Below, piece by piece: positions 16,377-25,381 of a DNA stretch of 64,000 nucleotides. Location of the stretch: contig NZ_RBKU01000001.1 of the NCBI RefSeq assembly GCF_003633615.1, forward strand, positions 6,262,001 through 6,326,000, given 5' to 3'. Origin of the DNA: Mucilaginibacter gracilis (GTDB lineage Bacteria > Bacteroidota > Bacteroidia > Sphingobacteriales > Sphingobacteriaceae). The notes below the pieces were generated by a model. That model ran no database searches. It was given only the letters and a program-made list of their open reading frames with translations, and was not told where the DNA came from. Positions within the stretch are counted from its first letter, which is position 1. The number at the start of each line of letters is the position of its first letter. The translations under genes and the position numbers were made by a program.

Positions 16377-18674
16377 CTAAGCTGGTTTTACCGGGCTGCC
16401 TATCCAATCCGTTTCGGGCGAAAGGGTTTCGCCTTTCATTACCAGCGATAGGGCGTCTATATTGCAGTCGTTGCCTATATCGCTATCATACAAAATAATA
16501 CTGCGCACGCCAATGCTACTGCGCGAGCCTATTTTTACGGGGCCAATTTTCATTACTCTATCTTCAAATAAATGGGTTTGCGGACCGCAATCTTCATTTA
16601 AAGCAACATCATCGCCCATACTTATCATATCGTGTTCGGTAAAATCGGTGGTGTTGAGCCACGCGCGCGATCCTATTTTTACACCCAATAAACGTAAAAA
16701 CATGGGCAGCCAGGGTGTGCCGCGTAAAAAATCTAACATAAAGGGCACGGCCAGGGCTTCGTAGGTTGATGTTACAGCTTCGCTACGCCAAACCAGCCAA
16801 GTCCACATTGGTTTTTGGCGCGGCGTGTAGCGGCCAATAAACACCCATTTAAGCAACATCGTTAACATAAACGCGGGCATACCCATATAACCCAGGTAAT
16901 AAAGCGGAAACTCTGCAATAATTTTCCAGAGCGGCTCGTCAACCACTAAATCATGAGCGTAGGCAATAAATAAAACCGTGAAGCAAATAATAGCCGTTTC
17001 GGGCAATATAATACGGATAAACTCTACCGTTCCACGGGCAAGCTTGCGGCGCTTTTTTGGGGTAATGGTTAACTCATCGGGGTAGGTTTGGCTTTCTTGC
17101 CGGCGGGGCATAGCTATTGCCGGCGAGCCAAACCAATCGCGTGCATCGCTGGTTGCAAGTTGCTCGGCGCTGGGCGGGGTAGATAGCACGCCAACCAGCA
17201 TGTTGCCGGGCAAATTATACCCTTGCGGGATAAGGGCACTATTGCCCACAAAGCTCGAATTGTTGATGATGGTTTTTTCCAGTATCAATTGCTGGCCGCG
17301 TACATCGGCTTCGCCAAGGGTAACTGCGTCGGCAATAAACGCGCCCGAGCCAATTTCTAATAGCGGATGCGTTACGCTGCTGGCTGTTGATACCTCGGTA
17401 TTTTTACCAATTTTGGCACCAAGCAACCTAAAAAACGTGGATACATATACACTGGCAAAAATGGGGTGCAAAACAATTAAACATAACGACATTAACTGAT
17501 CGGCCATCCATTTACGCACATACAAAATACTGTAAATAGGGTATTTACCGGGTTGTATATTGCGTTGTAAAATGCGGGTAAGCAATATGGTTTCTAAGGC
17601 AAATAAAACAATGTATACCGTAGCCAGTATGGGCACTATCCATAAATAATGAAAATTGTAATCTTCCACCGTGGCATCGTCAAGCCGGTTTACGGCTATG
17701 ATGGTTGGGATAAGCGGCAGCAGTATAATAAACGGGAAAGCAAATACCACCAGCATAAAAATAAAAATATATTTACGCCGCGTTGCCGGCGATACAAATA
17801 AGGGCTGAGGCAAATCGGCAATTTGCTTTTTCTCCTTTAGCTGCGCGGGGCTTCCATACCAAACTTCGCCTGCTTTTATGGTTTTACCGGCTGATAGGTG
17901 GCTCAAATCTTGCAGCTCCGTCCACTCTTCCATGCTGGCTCCACCGGATATTACTGCACTGCTGCCTATATAGGCATGATTGCCGATGTGGATGCTGCGT
18001 AATTTGAGCATACCATCTTCAACAAAAGCATTATTAAGCATTACCTGCGAACTGATACTTACATCGGCTCCTATAGTTACCAAATCCTCGGCTCCTATGC
18101 TTAACGAACTGAGTTGTGCATCGGCGGCAACAGTAACCCCCAGCATGCGTAAAAATGCCGGGTACAAAGGCGTGCCGTTTAAAAACTGAACCGGTAAAAT
18201 ACCCATCATTTTTTTAACAAACCACCAACGAAAGTAATAGCTTCCCCACAAAGGGTAATCGCCTTCCTTCATTTTACCTATTACCAGCCATTTACTTGCT
18301 ATGGCAAGCGCGGTAAACAAAGGCGGTATGATGCAAAACAATGCAATGGCAATTAATACACCATAACCTACATTATCTGTTTCTTGCTGGGTATAATAAT
18401 AGCCCAGGTAAGGGGCAAATATCTCTACCGAAAACAAGCCGTAAATTAGGCCAAGCGCCAGTGTTTGAGCGGCCCAGCAACTAAAATATTTCCAGCTTGC
18501 TATTTTAAAATAGGTACGTTGTTTTCTTTCGGTTTTTAAGTTGGCTTCCCAGTGTTCAACCAGCTTGGTTAAGGGGCGGTGCAGGTATATATCTTTTAAT
18601 GATGCCTGCGGTATACCGGCATCGCGCCGGAGCCGTGATACCAGCGACGCAGCCAGGAGCGAGTGCCCACCCAA
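16377..18674 (-). CDS. Pls/PosA-type NRPS-like protein, 3' part (carrier end, membrane and beta-helix acyltransferase domains)
   Basis: The 765-codon frame begins inside a peptidyl-carrier domain: GGHSLLAASLVSRLRRDAG carries the phosphopantetheine serine. It continues with three units, each of hydrophobic membrane segments followed by left-handed beta-helix repeats (for example IGADVSISSQVMLNNAF, LEIGSGAFIADAVTLGEADV and VKIGSRSSIGVRSIILYDSD). This is the C-terminal layout of Pls/PosA proteins, which resemble the epsilon-poly-lysine synthetase. It is the continuation of the adenylation-domain frame at 18596-20314; the two frames join at a six-A run (18681-18686) where one base is missing. Translation of this part as a separate protein is unlikely. 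Confidence 0.85.
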   Translation of the reverse strand: MGGHSLLAASLVSRLRRDAGIPQASLKDIYLHRPLTKLVEHWEANLKTERKQRTYFKIASWKYFSCWAAQTLALGLIYGLFSVEIFAPYLGYYYTQQETDNVGYGVLIAIALFCIIPPLFTALAIASKWLVIGKMKEGDYPLWGSYYFRWWFVKKMMGILPVQFLNGTPLYPAFLRMLGVTVAADAQLSSLSIGAEDLVTIGADVSISSQVMLNNAFVEDGMLKLRSIHIGNHAYIGSSAVISGGASMEEWTELQDLSHLSAGKTIKAGEVWYGSPAQLKEKKQIADLPQPLFVSPATRRKYIFIFMLVVFAFPFIILLPLIPTIIAVNRLDDATVEDYNFHYLWIVPILATVYIVLFALETILLTRILQRNIQPGKYPIYSILYVRKWMADQLMSLCLIVLHPIFASVYVSTFFRLLGAKIGKNTEVSTASSVTHPLLEIGSGAFIADAVTLGEADVRGQQLILEKTIINNSSFVGNSALIPQGYNLPGNMLVGVLSTPPSAEQLATSDARDWFGSPAIAMPRRQESQTYPDELTITPKKRRKLARGTVEFIRIILPETAIICFTVLFIAYAHDLVVDEPLWKIIAEFPLYYLGYMGMPAFMLTMLLKWVFIGRYTPRQKPMWTWLVWRSEAVTSTYEALAVPFMLDFLRGTPWLPMFLRLLGVKIGSRAWLNTTDFTEHDMISMGDDVALNEDCGPQTHLFEDRVMKIGPVKIGSRSSIGVRSIILYDSDIGNDCNIDALSLVMKGETLSPETDWIGSPVKPA

Positions 18675-20314
18675 ATCGGTAAAAAATCCATCGACAAATC
18701 AATGGGCCGGTTTGGAAATATTTTATTCAAGATAGCTAAAAACCTGTCGGCAACGGGGGCATTCATGTCCAGCGTTTCTTCCGCGCCGTTATCGGTCATG
18801 GTCAACAATTCGGGCACAGGCAAAGCCTTCCGGTTAATTTTTCCGCTTGGCATACGGGGCATTTCGGCTATAGCCATAATAGTACTGGGCACCATGTAGG
18901 TTGGCAGTACTTTGGCCAGTTCGGCACGCAAAACGGTTTCGGCTATGTCTGATGCATCTTCGGGAACCACATATCCCACCAAATGATCTTGCCCGTTACT
19001 ATCCTTTTTAACTGCAACCGCTGCCGATTTAATACCCGCCAACGCGTTAAGCTTCACCTCAATCTCACCGAGTTCGATACGGAAACCGCGAAGTTTGATT
19101 TGATCGTCAAAACGGCCCTGTACATCAATACTGCCGTCTTCGTTAATAATGGCAGCATCGCCGGTGCGGTAAACCATATCGCCGGGTAAATCTTCCAATA
19201 CGGCGGGCTTGCTCACAAATTTTTCTTTAGTAAGCTGCGGCAGCTTTACATATCCTTTTGAAAGGCCGGGGCCGCTTATAATTAATTCGCCGCGCTCACC
19301 GCGTGGCAAGGGGTTTAGCTGCTCGTCAACAACGGCCAGGTTGTAGTTAGGCAAAGGGTTGCCTATGGTAATTAAATCGCCAAATTTTAGTGCCGCAAAG
19401 GTTGCGCTTACTGTTGTTTCGGTAGGGCCGTAACTGTTAAAAAACTCGCGGCCAGGCTTTGCCCAACGGGCCAGTACCTGCGCGGTGCAAGCCTCGCCAC
19501 CGGCATTAATTAACCGTATACCGGGGTTATTATCTTCCATAACGGCCAGCAAGCTGGGTACGGCATGTAAAATTGTTATTTTTTGTTGGCGCAAAACATC
19601 GCCAAGCTCATCAATGGCTTTTGATGTTGTATTATCGGCAACCCAAATTGTTGCGCCGGCAAAATAACTTACCCAGGTTTCTTCGCACCACATATCAAAC
19701 GATACCGAGAAGCCCTGGTATACCCTATCGGCGGGTTCAATATTGAGCAAGGTTTGCTCGGCGCGTACCAACTGGCATATTTGGCGGTGCCCTATAGGGA
19801 TACCTTTGGGTGTGCCGGTACTGCCCGATGTGTAGAGCACATATGCACAATCATCGGGCAGGGGGCCGGCAGGTATCTCAAATTTTTCGCCGGCCTTCGG
19901 CCTATCTGCAACGGTTAACAAGGGGCAGGTTAAATTTAGCGGTTCCATGCTAAAGCAGGCATTGGCACCTACTTCGGTCATCACGGTTTCTACGCGTTCG
20001 GCAGGCATCTCGCGGTCAACGGGCACATAGGTTGCCCCGGCTTTAATGATGCCCAAAATGGCAACATGCAGTTCGAAGCCGCGCCGCCACCAAATGCCTA
20101 TATTATCGCCACGCTTAATACCTTGTTGAACCAGGCTTGCCGCAACGGCATCGCTCCAGTGGTCAAGCTCGGCGTAGGTTAATTGCTGATTATCAAATAT
20201 TAAAGCAGTTTTTGTGGCAAATTTTTGTGCGGAGTTCCTAAAAAGATCGACAAGGGTTTCTTCCAAAAGCAAATCCGGACGTACAGCACCTTTAACAATA
20301 CTGATGCTACTCAT
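18596..20314 (-). CDS. Pls/PosA-type NRPS-like protein, 5' part (adenylation domain)
   Basis: Amino-acid adenylation domain with core motifs YVLYTSGSTGTPKG (A3), FNSYGPTETT (A5), MVYRTGD (A7), GRFDDQIKLRGFRIELGEIE (A8) and SGKINRKALPVP (A10). The carrier domain that follows should read DFFTDLGGHSLLA but the frame slips to DFLPIWVGTRS, leaving about 30 out-of-frame residues. With one T restored the gene would be one frame of about 1312 codons (16377-20314), normal for the family. Such enzymes activate an amino acid, load it on the carrier and pass it to the membrane domain; product unknown. Confidence 0.85.
   Translation of the reverse strand: MSSISIVKGAVRPDLLLEETLVDLFRNSAQKFATKTALIFDNQQLTYAELDHWSDAVAASLVQQGIKRGDNIGIWWRRGFELHVAILGIIKAGATYVPVDREMPAERVETVMTEVGANACFSMEPLNLTCPLLTVADRPKAGEKFEIPAGPLPDDCAYVLYTSGSTGTPKGIPIGHRQICQLVRAEQTLLNIEPADRVYQGFSVSFDMWCEETWVSYFAGATIWVADNTTSKAIDELGDVLRQQKITILHAVPSLLAVMEDNNPGIRLINAGGEACTAQVLARWAKPGREFFNSYGPTETTVSATFAALKFGDLITIGNPLPNYNLAVVDEQLNPLPRGERGELIISGPGLSKGYVKLPQLTKEKFVSKPAVLEDLPGDMVYRTGDAAIINEDGSIDVQGRFDDQIKLRGFRIELGEIEVKLNALAGIKSAAVAVKKDSNGQDHLVGYVVPEDASDIAETVLRAELAKVLPTYMVPSTIMAIAEMPRMPSGKINRKALPVPELLTMTDNGAEETLDMNAPVADRFLAILNKIFPNRPIDLSMDFLPIWVGTRSWLRRWYHGSGAMPVYRRHH
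18681..18686 (-). other. Frameshift site in homopolymer
   Basis: A run of six A on the plus strand (six T in the gene). Seven would restore the carrier motif DFFTDLGGHS. It may be a true mutation, a phase-variable tract, programmed slippage or a sequencing error. Confidence 0.8.
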
Positions 20315-21017
20315 AATTATTATGTGGGTTATTTATGGTTTAATTGAATAGTTTAAAAACGATGTATAATGCAAATTTAGACTACAATAATAGCCATAGT
20401 TTAAGCGCATGATGTAACATTGTTAACTTTTTAATTTACGTTAACACAGTTTGGGGAGAGCAACAAATTGCGATAGTAAATTGTTCTGGAAAGTACTTTT
20501 GTTAAAAAAATTAACGCCAAATAAGGCAAGTTGCCGCAGCGTATTTCTATTTAAAAACAATTAGCCACCCACTTGCTAAAATGCCATAAACAAATGCAAC
20601 ATACACATAACATTTGGCGTAAAAGAGTGAAAACAATAGAAAATATATGGCTTAAAAAGTGCAAATTTGGCTTTTAATGGCTATTTCACCCGCAATTAGT
20701 TATTTGTAAGTAGCAATTTACCCGCAAACGGGTAAATAATTACTCAACAAATACCCAATTGGAGATTTAAAAAACGTGAGGTTTATAAAATTAGCAACAA
20801 ACACCCAATTCTATTAACCATAGATTAAATTAATTGGGTATTTATTAATAATTTTATCAATTTTTTAATTGGCATAAGTTATGCGATGTAAACATTGGTT
20901 AATCCGTTTTAATTATCTATGTTTAATTAATTTAAGAATAACTATTGATGATTTAAAACAGGTGCCCTTAAACTCAACTACTGTGATGATGCACACCTTT
21001 TTAAAAACCCACGCCTG
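20315..21017. promoter_or_regulatory. 703-bp AT-rich regulatory region of the exopolysaccharide locus
   Basis: No ORF is credible here. Elements seen: a perfect 9-bp hairpin with 4-nt loop (ATTTACCCG/CGGGTAAAT, 20716-20737); two direct repeats CAACAAATACCCAATT (20745-20760) and CAACAAACACCCAATT (20795-20810), 50 bp apart; an inverted AATTGGGTA at 20832-20840; and the 13-nt dyad GCATAAGTTATGC (20872-20884). These lie 130-300 bp upstream of the receiver gene at 21018 and look like operator sites. The divergent Pls/PosA-type gene must also have its promoter here. No exact TAnnTTTG could be assigned confidently. Confidence 0.5.
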
Positions 21018-21419
21018 ATGAAAACACAGATACTAATAGTTGATGACGATTATAGCATTTTAAAGCTTTTAAACTTTATCCTTTCTAAAGATTACGACCT
21101 GATTATAAAAAACAGCGGTTTGGAGGCCTTGAGCTGGCTGGAAGAGGGTAACGACCCCGGTTTGGTAATAAGCGATTTGCAAATGCCCTATATTGACGGG
21201 CTTACCTTTGTTAGAAATTTAAAAATAAGCGGTTATTATAAAGACACTCCCATCATCGTTCTTTCGGGAGCGGATGACCTGGAAGAGCTTGTTAAAGAAA
21301 TGCCCTTCAGGATTGATGCCTTTTTACACAAACCGTTTAACCCTACATCGTTAAAAACAGCCATAACTAAGGTACTTACTATATATGATGAACAAGAATA
21401 CACCAACCAGTTGGGATAA
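21018..21419 (+). CDS. Stand-alone response regulator receiver protein
   Basis: The 133-residue protein is a single REC domain: acidic pocket VDDDYS, phosphoacceptor Asp53 in VISDLQMPYIDG, LSGADD with the conserved Ser, and HKPFNP with the conserved Lys. There is no output domain. It is the first gene of the exopolysaccharide operon and overlaps the next gene by 35 bp, suggesting a role in regulating synthesis, perhaps through contact with the neighbouring pseudoreceiver-transferase. That link is inference. Confidence 0.9.
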   Translation: MKTQILIVDDDYSILKLLNFILSKDYDLIIKNSGLEALSWLEEGNDPGLVISDLQMPYIDGLTFVRNLKISGYYKDTPIIVLSGADDLEELVKEMPFRIDAFLHKPFNPTSLKTAITKVLTIYDEQEYTNQLG

Positions 21420-22479
21420 TTCGAACGCGGCACAAAACAAAGTTGCCTATGTTAGCGCTGATGCTGAAGACCAGTTAGTTGGGGAATTAAAACAGCATTT
21501 TTTTGTTAAACACCTGGTAACGTTCAACGCTTTTGAAGATTACCTTTCCGAGCAATCAATATTAACTCTTCCGGATATTTTATTGATGGAAATTGATGAA
21601 GAGGAGTATTGCTTTACCCTTGTTGAAAAGATTAAAAAAAACCCGATGCTGCACGGTTTATTAATTGTGCTATTGGCTAAAAAGCCCAATAAAACCTGGA
21701 AAGCCCGGGCTATGCAGCTGCGAGTTAATGATTTGTATACTTACCCCCTGCCCGTTGAACATTTGAGCGAGCGTTTAAATTTTTTAATTAAGTTTAAACT
21801 CATCAGGCCAAAATTATCGGAGTTATTGAACCAGGTAGATGTTGAATATAAGATGCCTTTCAGTAAAAGGATGTTTGATATTGTATCATCAAGCATCGCC
21901 CTTATACTGGCATCGCCCATTATGATAATTGTGGCACTGGTGGTTAAATTTGGATCAAAAGGCCCTATTATTTATAAAAGCAAACGGGTGGGTACCGGTT
22001 ACCTGGTATTTGATTTTTACAAATTTAGATCGATGCGTACCGATGCCGATAAGATGATGGCCCAAATGAGCGACCTGAACCAGTATGCTGCCGAAGAGCA
22101 AGGCAGCTCAAAAGCAGCCTTTGTTAAAATAAAGAACGACCCACGGGTTACCAAAGTTGGTAATTTTATACGCAACACCAGTTTAGACGAATTGCCACAA
22201 TTGTTTAACATTTTAAAGGGAGATATGTCGTTAGTTGGCAACCGTCCGCTACCTTTGTACGAGGCAGAGATGTTAACATCCAACGAATGGTCGATGCGGT
22301 TTTTGGGGCCAGCCGGTTTAACCGGTTTATGGCAGATAAGCAAGCGCGGTAAAGAAGATATGAGCGAACGCGAACGAAAGAAACTGGATAATTTTTATGC
22401 ACAAAACTATTCTTTTTGGTTGGACCTAAAAATTCTTTTAGGTACATTTCCTGCCTTGTTCCAAAAAGAAAAAGTTTAA
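21385..22479 (+). CDS. Pseudoreceiver-fused polyprenyl-phosphate sugar-1-phosphate transferase
   Basis: The C-terminal 220 residues are a bacterial sugar transferase (WbaP/CpsE-type): MPFSKRMFDIVSSSIALILA with one membrane segment, FYKFRSMRTDAD, RNTSLDELPQLFNILKGDMS, LVGNRPLPLYE and GLTGLWQISKRG. This enzyme starts repeat-unit assembly on undecaprenyl phosphate. The first 150 residues form a receiver-like domain in which the phosphoacceptor position is Glu69 (PDILLMEID) and the conserved Thr and Lys are also lost, so it probably cannot be phosphorylated. The start ATG lies inside the upstream gene. Confidence 0.9.
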   Translation: MMNKNTPTSWDNSNAAQNKVAYVSADAEDQLVGELKQHFFVKHLVTFNAFEDYLSEQSILTLPDILLMEIDEEEYCFTLVEKIKKNPMLHGLLIVLLAKKPNKTWKARAMQLRVNDLYTYPLPVEHLSERLNFLIKFKLIRPKLSELLNQVDVEYKMPFSKRMFDIVSSSIALILASPIMIIVALVVKFGSKGPIIYKSKRVGTGYLVFDFYKFRSMRTDADKMMAQMSDLNQYAAEEQGSSKAAFVKIKNDPRVTKVGNFIRNTSLDELPQLFNILKGDMSLVGNRPLPLYEAEMLTSNEWSMRFLGPAGLTGLWQISKRGKEDMSERERKKLDNFYAQNYSFWLDLKILLGTFPALFQKEKV

Positions 22480-22486
22480 TTTGTAC

Positions 22487-23215
22487 ATGAAAAAAAACCT
22501 GGCTTTTATATTATTTGCCATTACGCTTTGTTTACCCGTTGCTAAATGCTTTGCACAAGAAGGCATGATGAACTATATAGACTATCCGCTTTTGCAAAAA
22601 CTGATTACCGAAGCCAAAAAAAATTATCCCGAAGTTAAGGTAAAGCAAGAACAAGCTAATATTGCACGTACCAATTATAAACTATCCAAATTTGCATGGT
22701 TTGATGCCTTGTCTATTTCGTATGTATATAACCCGGCTAATACTGTTAACGTAACATCAAACAATAGCGTTTCAAGCACATCAGGGTCAACGGGCAACAG
22801 TGTTAACCCAAACATTTTTCAAGGTTACCAGGCAGCCATTACTTTAAATATAGGTACGCTTATCCGCAACCCTTTTGCTACTAAGGTTGCCAAATCAAAC
22901 TATAACATTACCTTGCTTGAGCAGCAGGCCTATGATGCAAATATTGAAACCCAGATAAGCAAACTATACATTGCTTATGTGCAACAACTAGCCACGCTGC
23001 GCCTGCGCACACAAAACGTGCAGGATGCCGGCACATTATATACTGCGGTAAAACAACAGTTTGAAAAACAACTTGCTACTTTTGAGCAATATTCATCCTC
23101 CTCGGTAGCATATTCATCGGCTATTCAGGGTAAAATAGATGCCGAGAGTGCGGTTTTACTGGCCAAGTTTTCGCTCGAAGAATTAGTTGGAAAAAAATTA
23201 GAAGAGGTAAAATAA
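22487..23215 (+). CDS. TolC/OEP-like outer membrane protein, half length
   Basis: A 242-residue exported protein with signal peptide (MKKNLAFILFAITLCLPVAK, cleavage near CFAQ). The rest resembles one outer-membrane-efflux-protein repeat: long helices (ITEAKKNYPEVKVKQEQANI and ANIETQISKLYIAYVQQLAT) flanking a strand region rich in Ser/Asn. TolC proteins normally carry two such repeats in 400-450 residues, so this is about half. I start at the ATG at 22487; a TTG six bases earlier would add two residues. It ends on the next gene's start (A of ATG shared), so the pair may work together in export. Confidence 0.7.
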   Translation: MKKNLAFILFAITLCLPVAKCFAQEGMMNYIDYPLLQKLITEAKKNYPEVKVKQEQANIARTNYKLSKFAWFDALSISYVYNPANTVNVTSNNSVSSTSGSTGNSVNPNIFQGYQAAITLNIGTLIRNPFATKVAKSNYNITLLEQQAYDANIETQISKLYIAYVQQLATLRLRTQNVQDAGTLYTAVKQQFEKQLATFEQYSSSSVAYSSAIQGKIDAESAVLLAKFSLEELVGKKLEEVK

Positions 23216-25359
23216 TGGAACTTAAAGATTTTGTCTCGTTATTAAAACGTTATAAACTTATACTCATTATACTTCCTTCGGTTGCTATTGTGGCAACTTA
23301 TTTTTATACCCGCAAACTGCCCGACGTATACACATCGCAAACGCAAATATCAACCGGTATAGTAGATCAGTCGCAAAAATTGCCTGATGAGGCCGTGGCG
23401 GGCGAATCGCAAATATTTATCCAGTTCAGTAACATCATGACTATGATGAAAATGAACAGGATACTAAACCAGGTATCGTACCAGCTTATTTTACATGATT
23501 TAACCAGCCGCGAACCCTTTAGAAAACCGAGTAAGCTATTTAAAGATCTCAACCCAAGCGCCAGGGCCCACGCCATTGAGGTTTATACCAAACTTTATAA
23601 CGTTCACGGTTTGTTGCAAAGCTGGGACGAAGATCAGCGCGGCTTGAGCAGTGTAATTAGCTCCATGCAATATGATCCGGGTTCGATACAATCAAAAATG
23701 ACAGTTTACCGTAACGAGGCCAGCGATTATATACACATCGACTACTCGTCGGATAATCCGCAACTATCGGCTTTTGTGGTAAACACCATAGTTAAGGAGT
23801 TTATAACCTATTATACAAGCAGCGAAAGGGAAAATCAATTAAAAGCAGTTAGGTTTTTAGACAGCTTGCTTGCCGCGAAAAAATATTTAATGGATGTAAA
23901 ACGCGATTCGTTAAAGCGTTTTAAAATTGATAACCACATATTAGATATTACCAACCAGGCTGCGAGTTTATATAACCAAATTGCCGACCTGGATAACCGC
24001 AAGCAACAGGCCGATGCCGAAGTAGCCTCCAACTCGGGAGCAATAAGGGAGATAGACAACAAATTTAACCCGCACGAACGAAAAAACTTTGAAAACTTTA
24101 GAAACCAGGTAAATGCCAAAATTACCCGTAACAAAGACCTCCAAAAAACATTTGTTAATAGCTGGGTAAAAAGCAGCTACAACCCTTATTACCAAGCCAA
24201 GGTTGATTCGATACAGAGAGTAATTGACGACCAGATAAGCCAAACGATTGACGAAACGAGCGATAATCCGGCATCAGCCAAGGCCAGTTTGCAGGCTCAG
24301 AAAATGGACCTGGAAATTAAGCTTAACCTGGCCCGCTATAGTATAAGCACCTTTAATGGCGAAATTACCAAGCTGCGCTCACAACTGGATTTGCTGGTAC
24401 CTTTACAGGCAAAAATTCAGGAGATGGAAAAAAGCCTGGATGACGATAGTAAAGAGTACCTTGAATTACTGGCCAAAGATAACCAGGCATCGGTAACGGC
24501 CAATTTTTCTTCAAAGCTACGGCAGGTTGAATTGGCTACACCCGGAGGTGCCGAGGCTTCCAAAAAAATGTTGCTTACTATAGCGGCAGGCATCATTGTA
24601 GAGATATTTTGCATATTGATATTGTTCATTTTATTTTATCTGGACGACTCGATAAGGCATCCTAAAACATTGGCCAATAAAACCGGCTTACCCGTTTTAG
24701 GCTACCTTAATGTGATAAAGGGCTCCACGCTTGACCTGAAGAAGATATGGGAAATTGAAAACAGGGGCAAAATGCAGCAATTTAAAGATTTGCTACGCTC
24801 AATACGCTTTGAAATTGACCAGGAACTGCACGGTAATAAAATTTTAGCCATAACCAGCCTTGGCGATGGCGACGGTAAAACGCTTTTAGCTATTAGTTTG
24901 GCTTATTCGTATTCTATTATTAACAAAAGGGTTTTACTTATTGATGGCAATTTTAGTAACCCTACCATCAGCAAAACCGTACAACCCAAATTGTTTATTG
25001 AAGACTATTTTAGAGATGACCCTGATTATAAAGATGTTATTTTAAATACAAGCATTAGCGTACTGGGCAACCACGGCAGCGATATTACTTTGCTTGAAAT
25101 TGAAAACGAAAGGATAATTCAGCAAAAGTTTTCTAAGTTGAAATCGATGTATGATATCATCATTATTGAGGTGCAGGATATGGATAAAATGAACAAGGCC
25201 AAAGAGTGGTTGCTGTTTGCCGATAAAACCATTGCCGTTTTTGAAGCCCGCCAAAGCCTGGACGAAAATAGAAAAGCATCCGTTAAATATTTTGCATCCC
25301 TGGGAAGTAAATTTGCAGGCTGGATATTTAATAAAGCTACCGCCGAACCCTACAGTTAA
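23215..25359 (+). CDS. Wzc-like polysaccharide co-polymerase with degenerate BY-kinase domain
   Basis: A 714-residue inner membrane protein. It has an N-terminal membrane span (YKLILIILPSVAIVATYFYT), a long periplasmic Wzz/coiled-coil region (about residues 40-455), a second span (LLTIAAGIIVEIFCILILFI) and a C-terminal P-loop domain. Walker A is GDGDGKT (about residue 551), Walker A' reads LLIDGNFSNP (second Asp changed to Asn) and Walker B reads IIIIEVQD (Asp changed to Glu). There is no C-terminal tyrosine cluster. It likely sets chain length or couples synthesis to export, with doubtful kinase activity. Confidence 0.88.
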   Translation: MELKDFVSLLKRYKLILIILPSVAIVATYFYTRKLPDVYTSQTQISTGIVDQSQKLPDEAVAGESQIFIQFSNIMTMMKMNRILNQVSYQLILHDLTSREPFRKPSKLFKDLNPSARAHAIEVYTKLYNVHGLLQSWDEDQRGLSSVISSMQYDPGSIQSKMTVYRNEASDYIHIDYSSDNPQLSAFVVNTIVKEFITYYTSSERENQLKAVRFLDSLLAAKKYLMDVKRDSLKRFKIDNHILDITNQAASLYNQIADLDNRKQQADAEVASNSGAIREIDNKFNPHERKNFENFRNQVNAKITRNKDLQKTFVNSWVKSSYNPYYQAKVDSIQRVIDDQISQTIDETSDNPASAKASLQAQKMDLEIKLNLARYSISTFNGEITKLRSQLDLLVPLQAKIQEMEKSLDDDSKEYLELLAKDNQASVTANFSSKLRQVELATPGGAEASKKMLLTIAAGIIVEIFCILILFILFYLDDSIRHPKTLANKTGLPVLGYLNVIKGSTLDLKKIWEIENRGKMQQFKDLLRSIRFEIDQELHGNKILAITSLGDGDGKTLLAISLAYSYSIINKRVLLIDGNFSNPTISKTVQPKLFIEDYFRDDPDYKDVILNTSISVLGNHGSDITLLEIENERIIQQKFSKLKSMYDIIIIEVQDMDKMNKAKEWLLFADKTIAVFEARQSLDENRKASVKYFASLGSKFAGWIFNKATAEPYS

Positions 25360-25381
25360 AATTATTTGCTAAATTAAACCC

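Noticed and set aside
16144..16407. 87-codon minus-strand ORF in the repeat island
   Set aside because: Its sequence is a translation of the ATGTGCAGATG repeats (HLHIRTFSHLHI pattern), and it overlaps the ends of two better genes.
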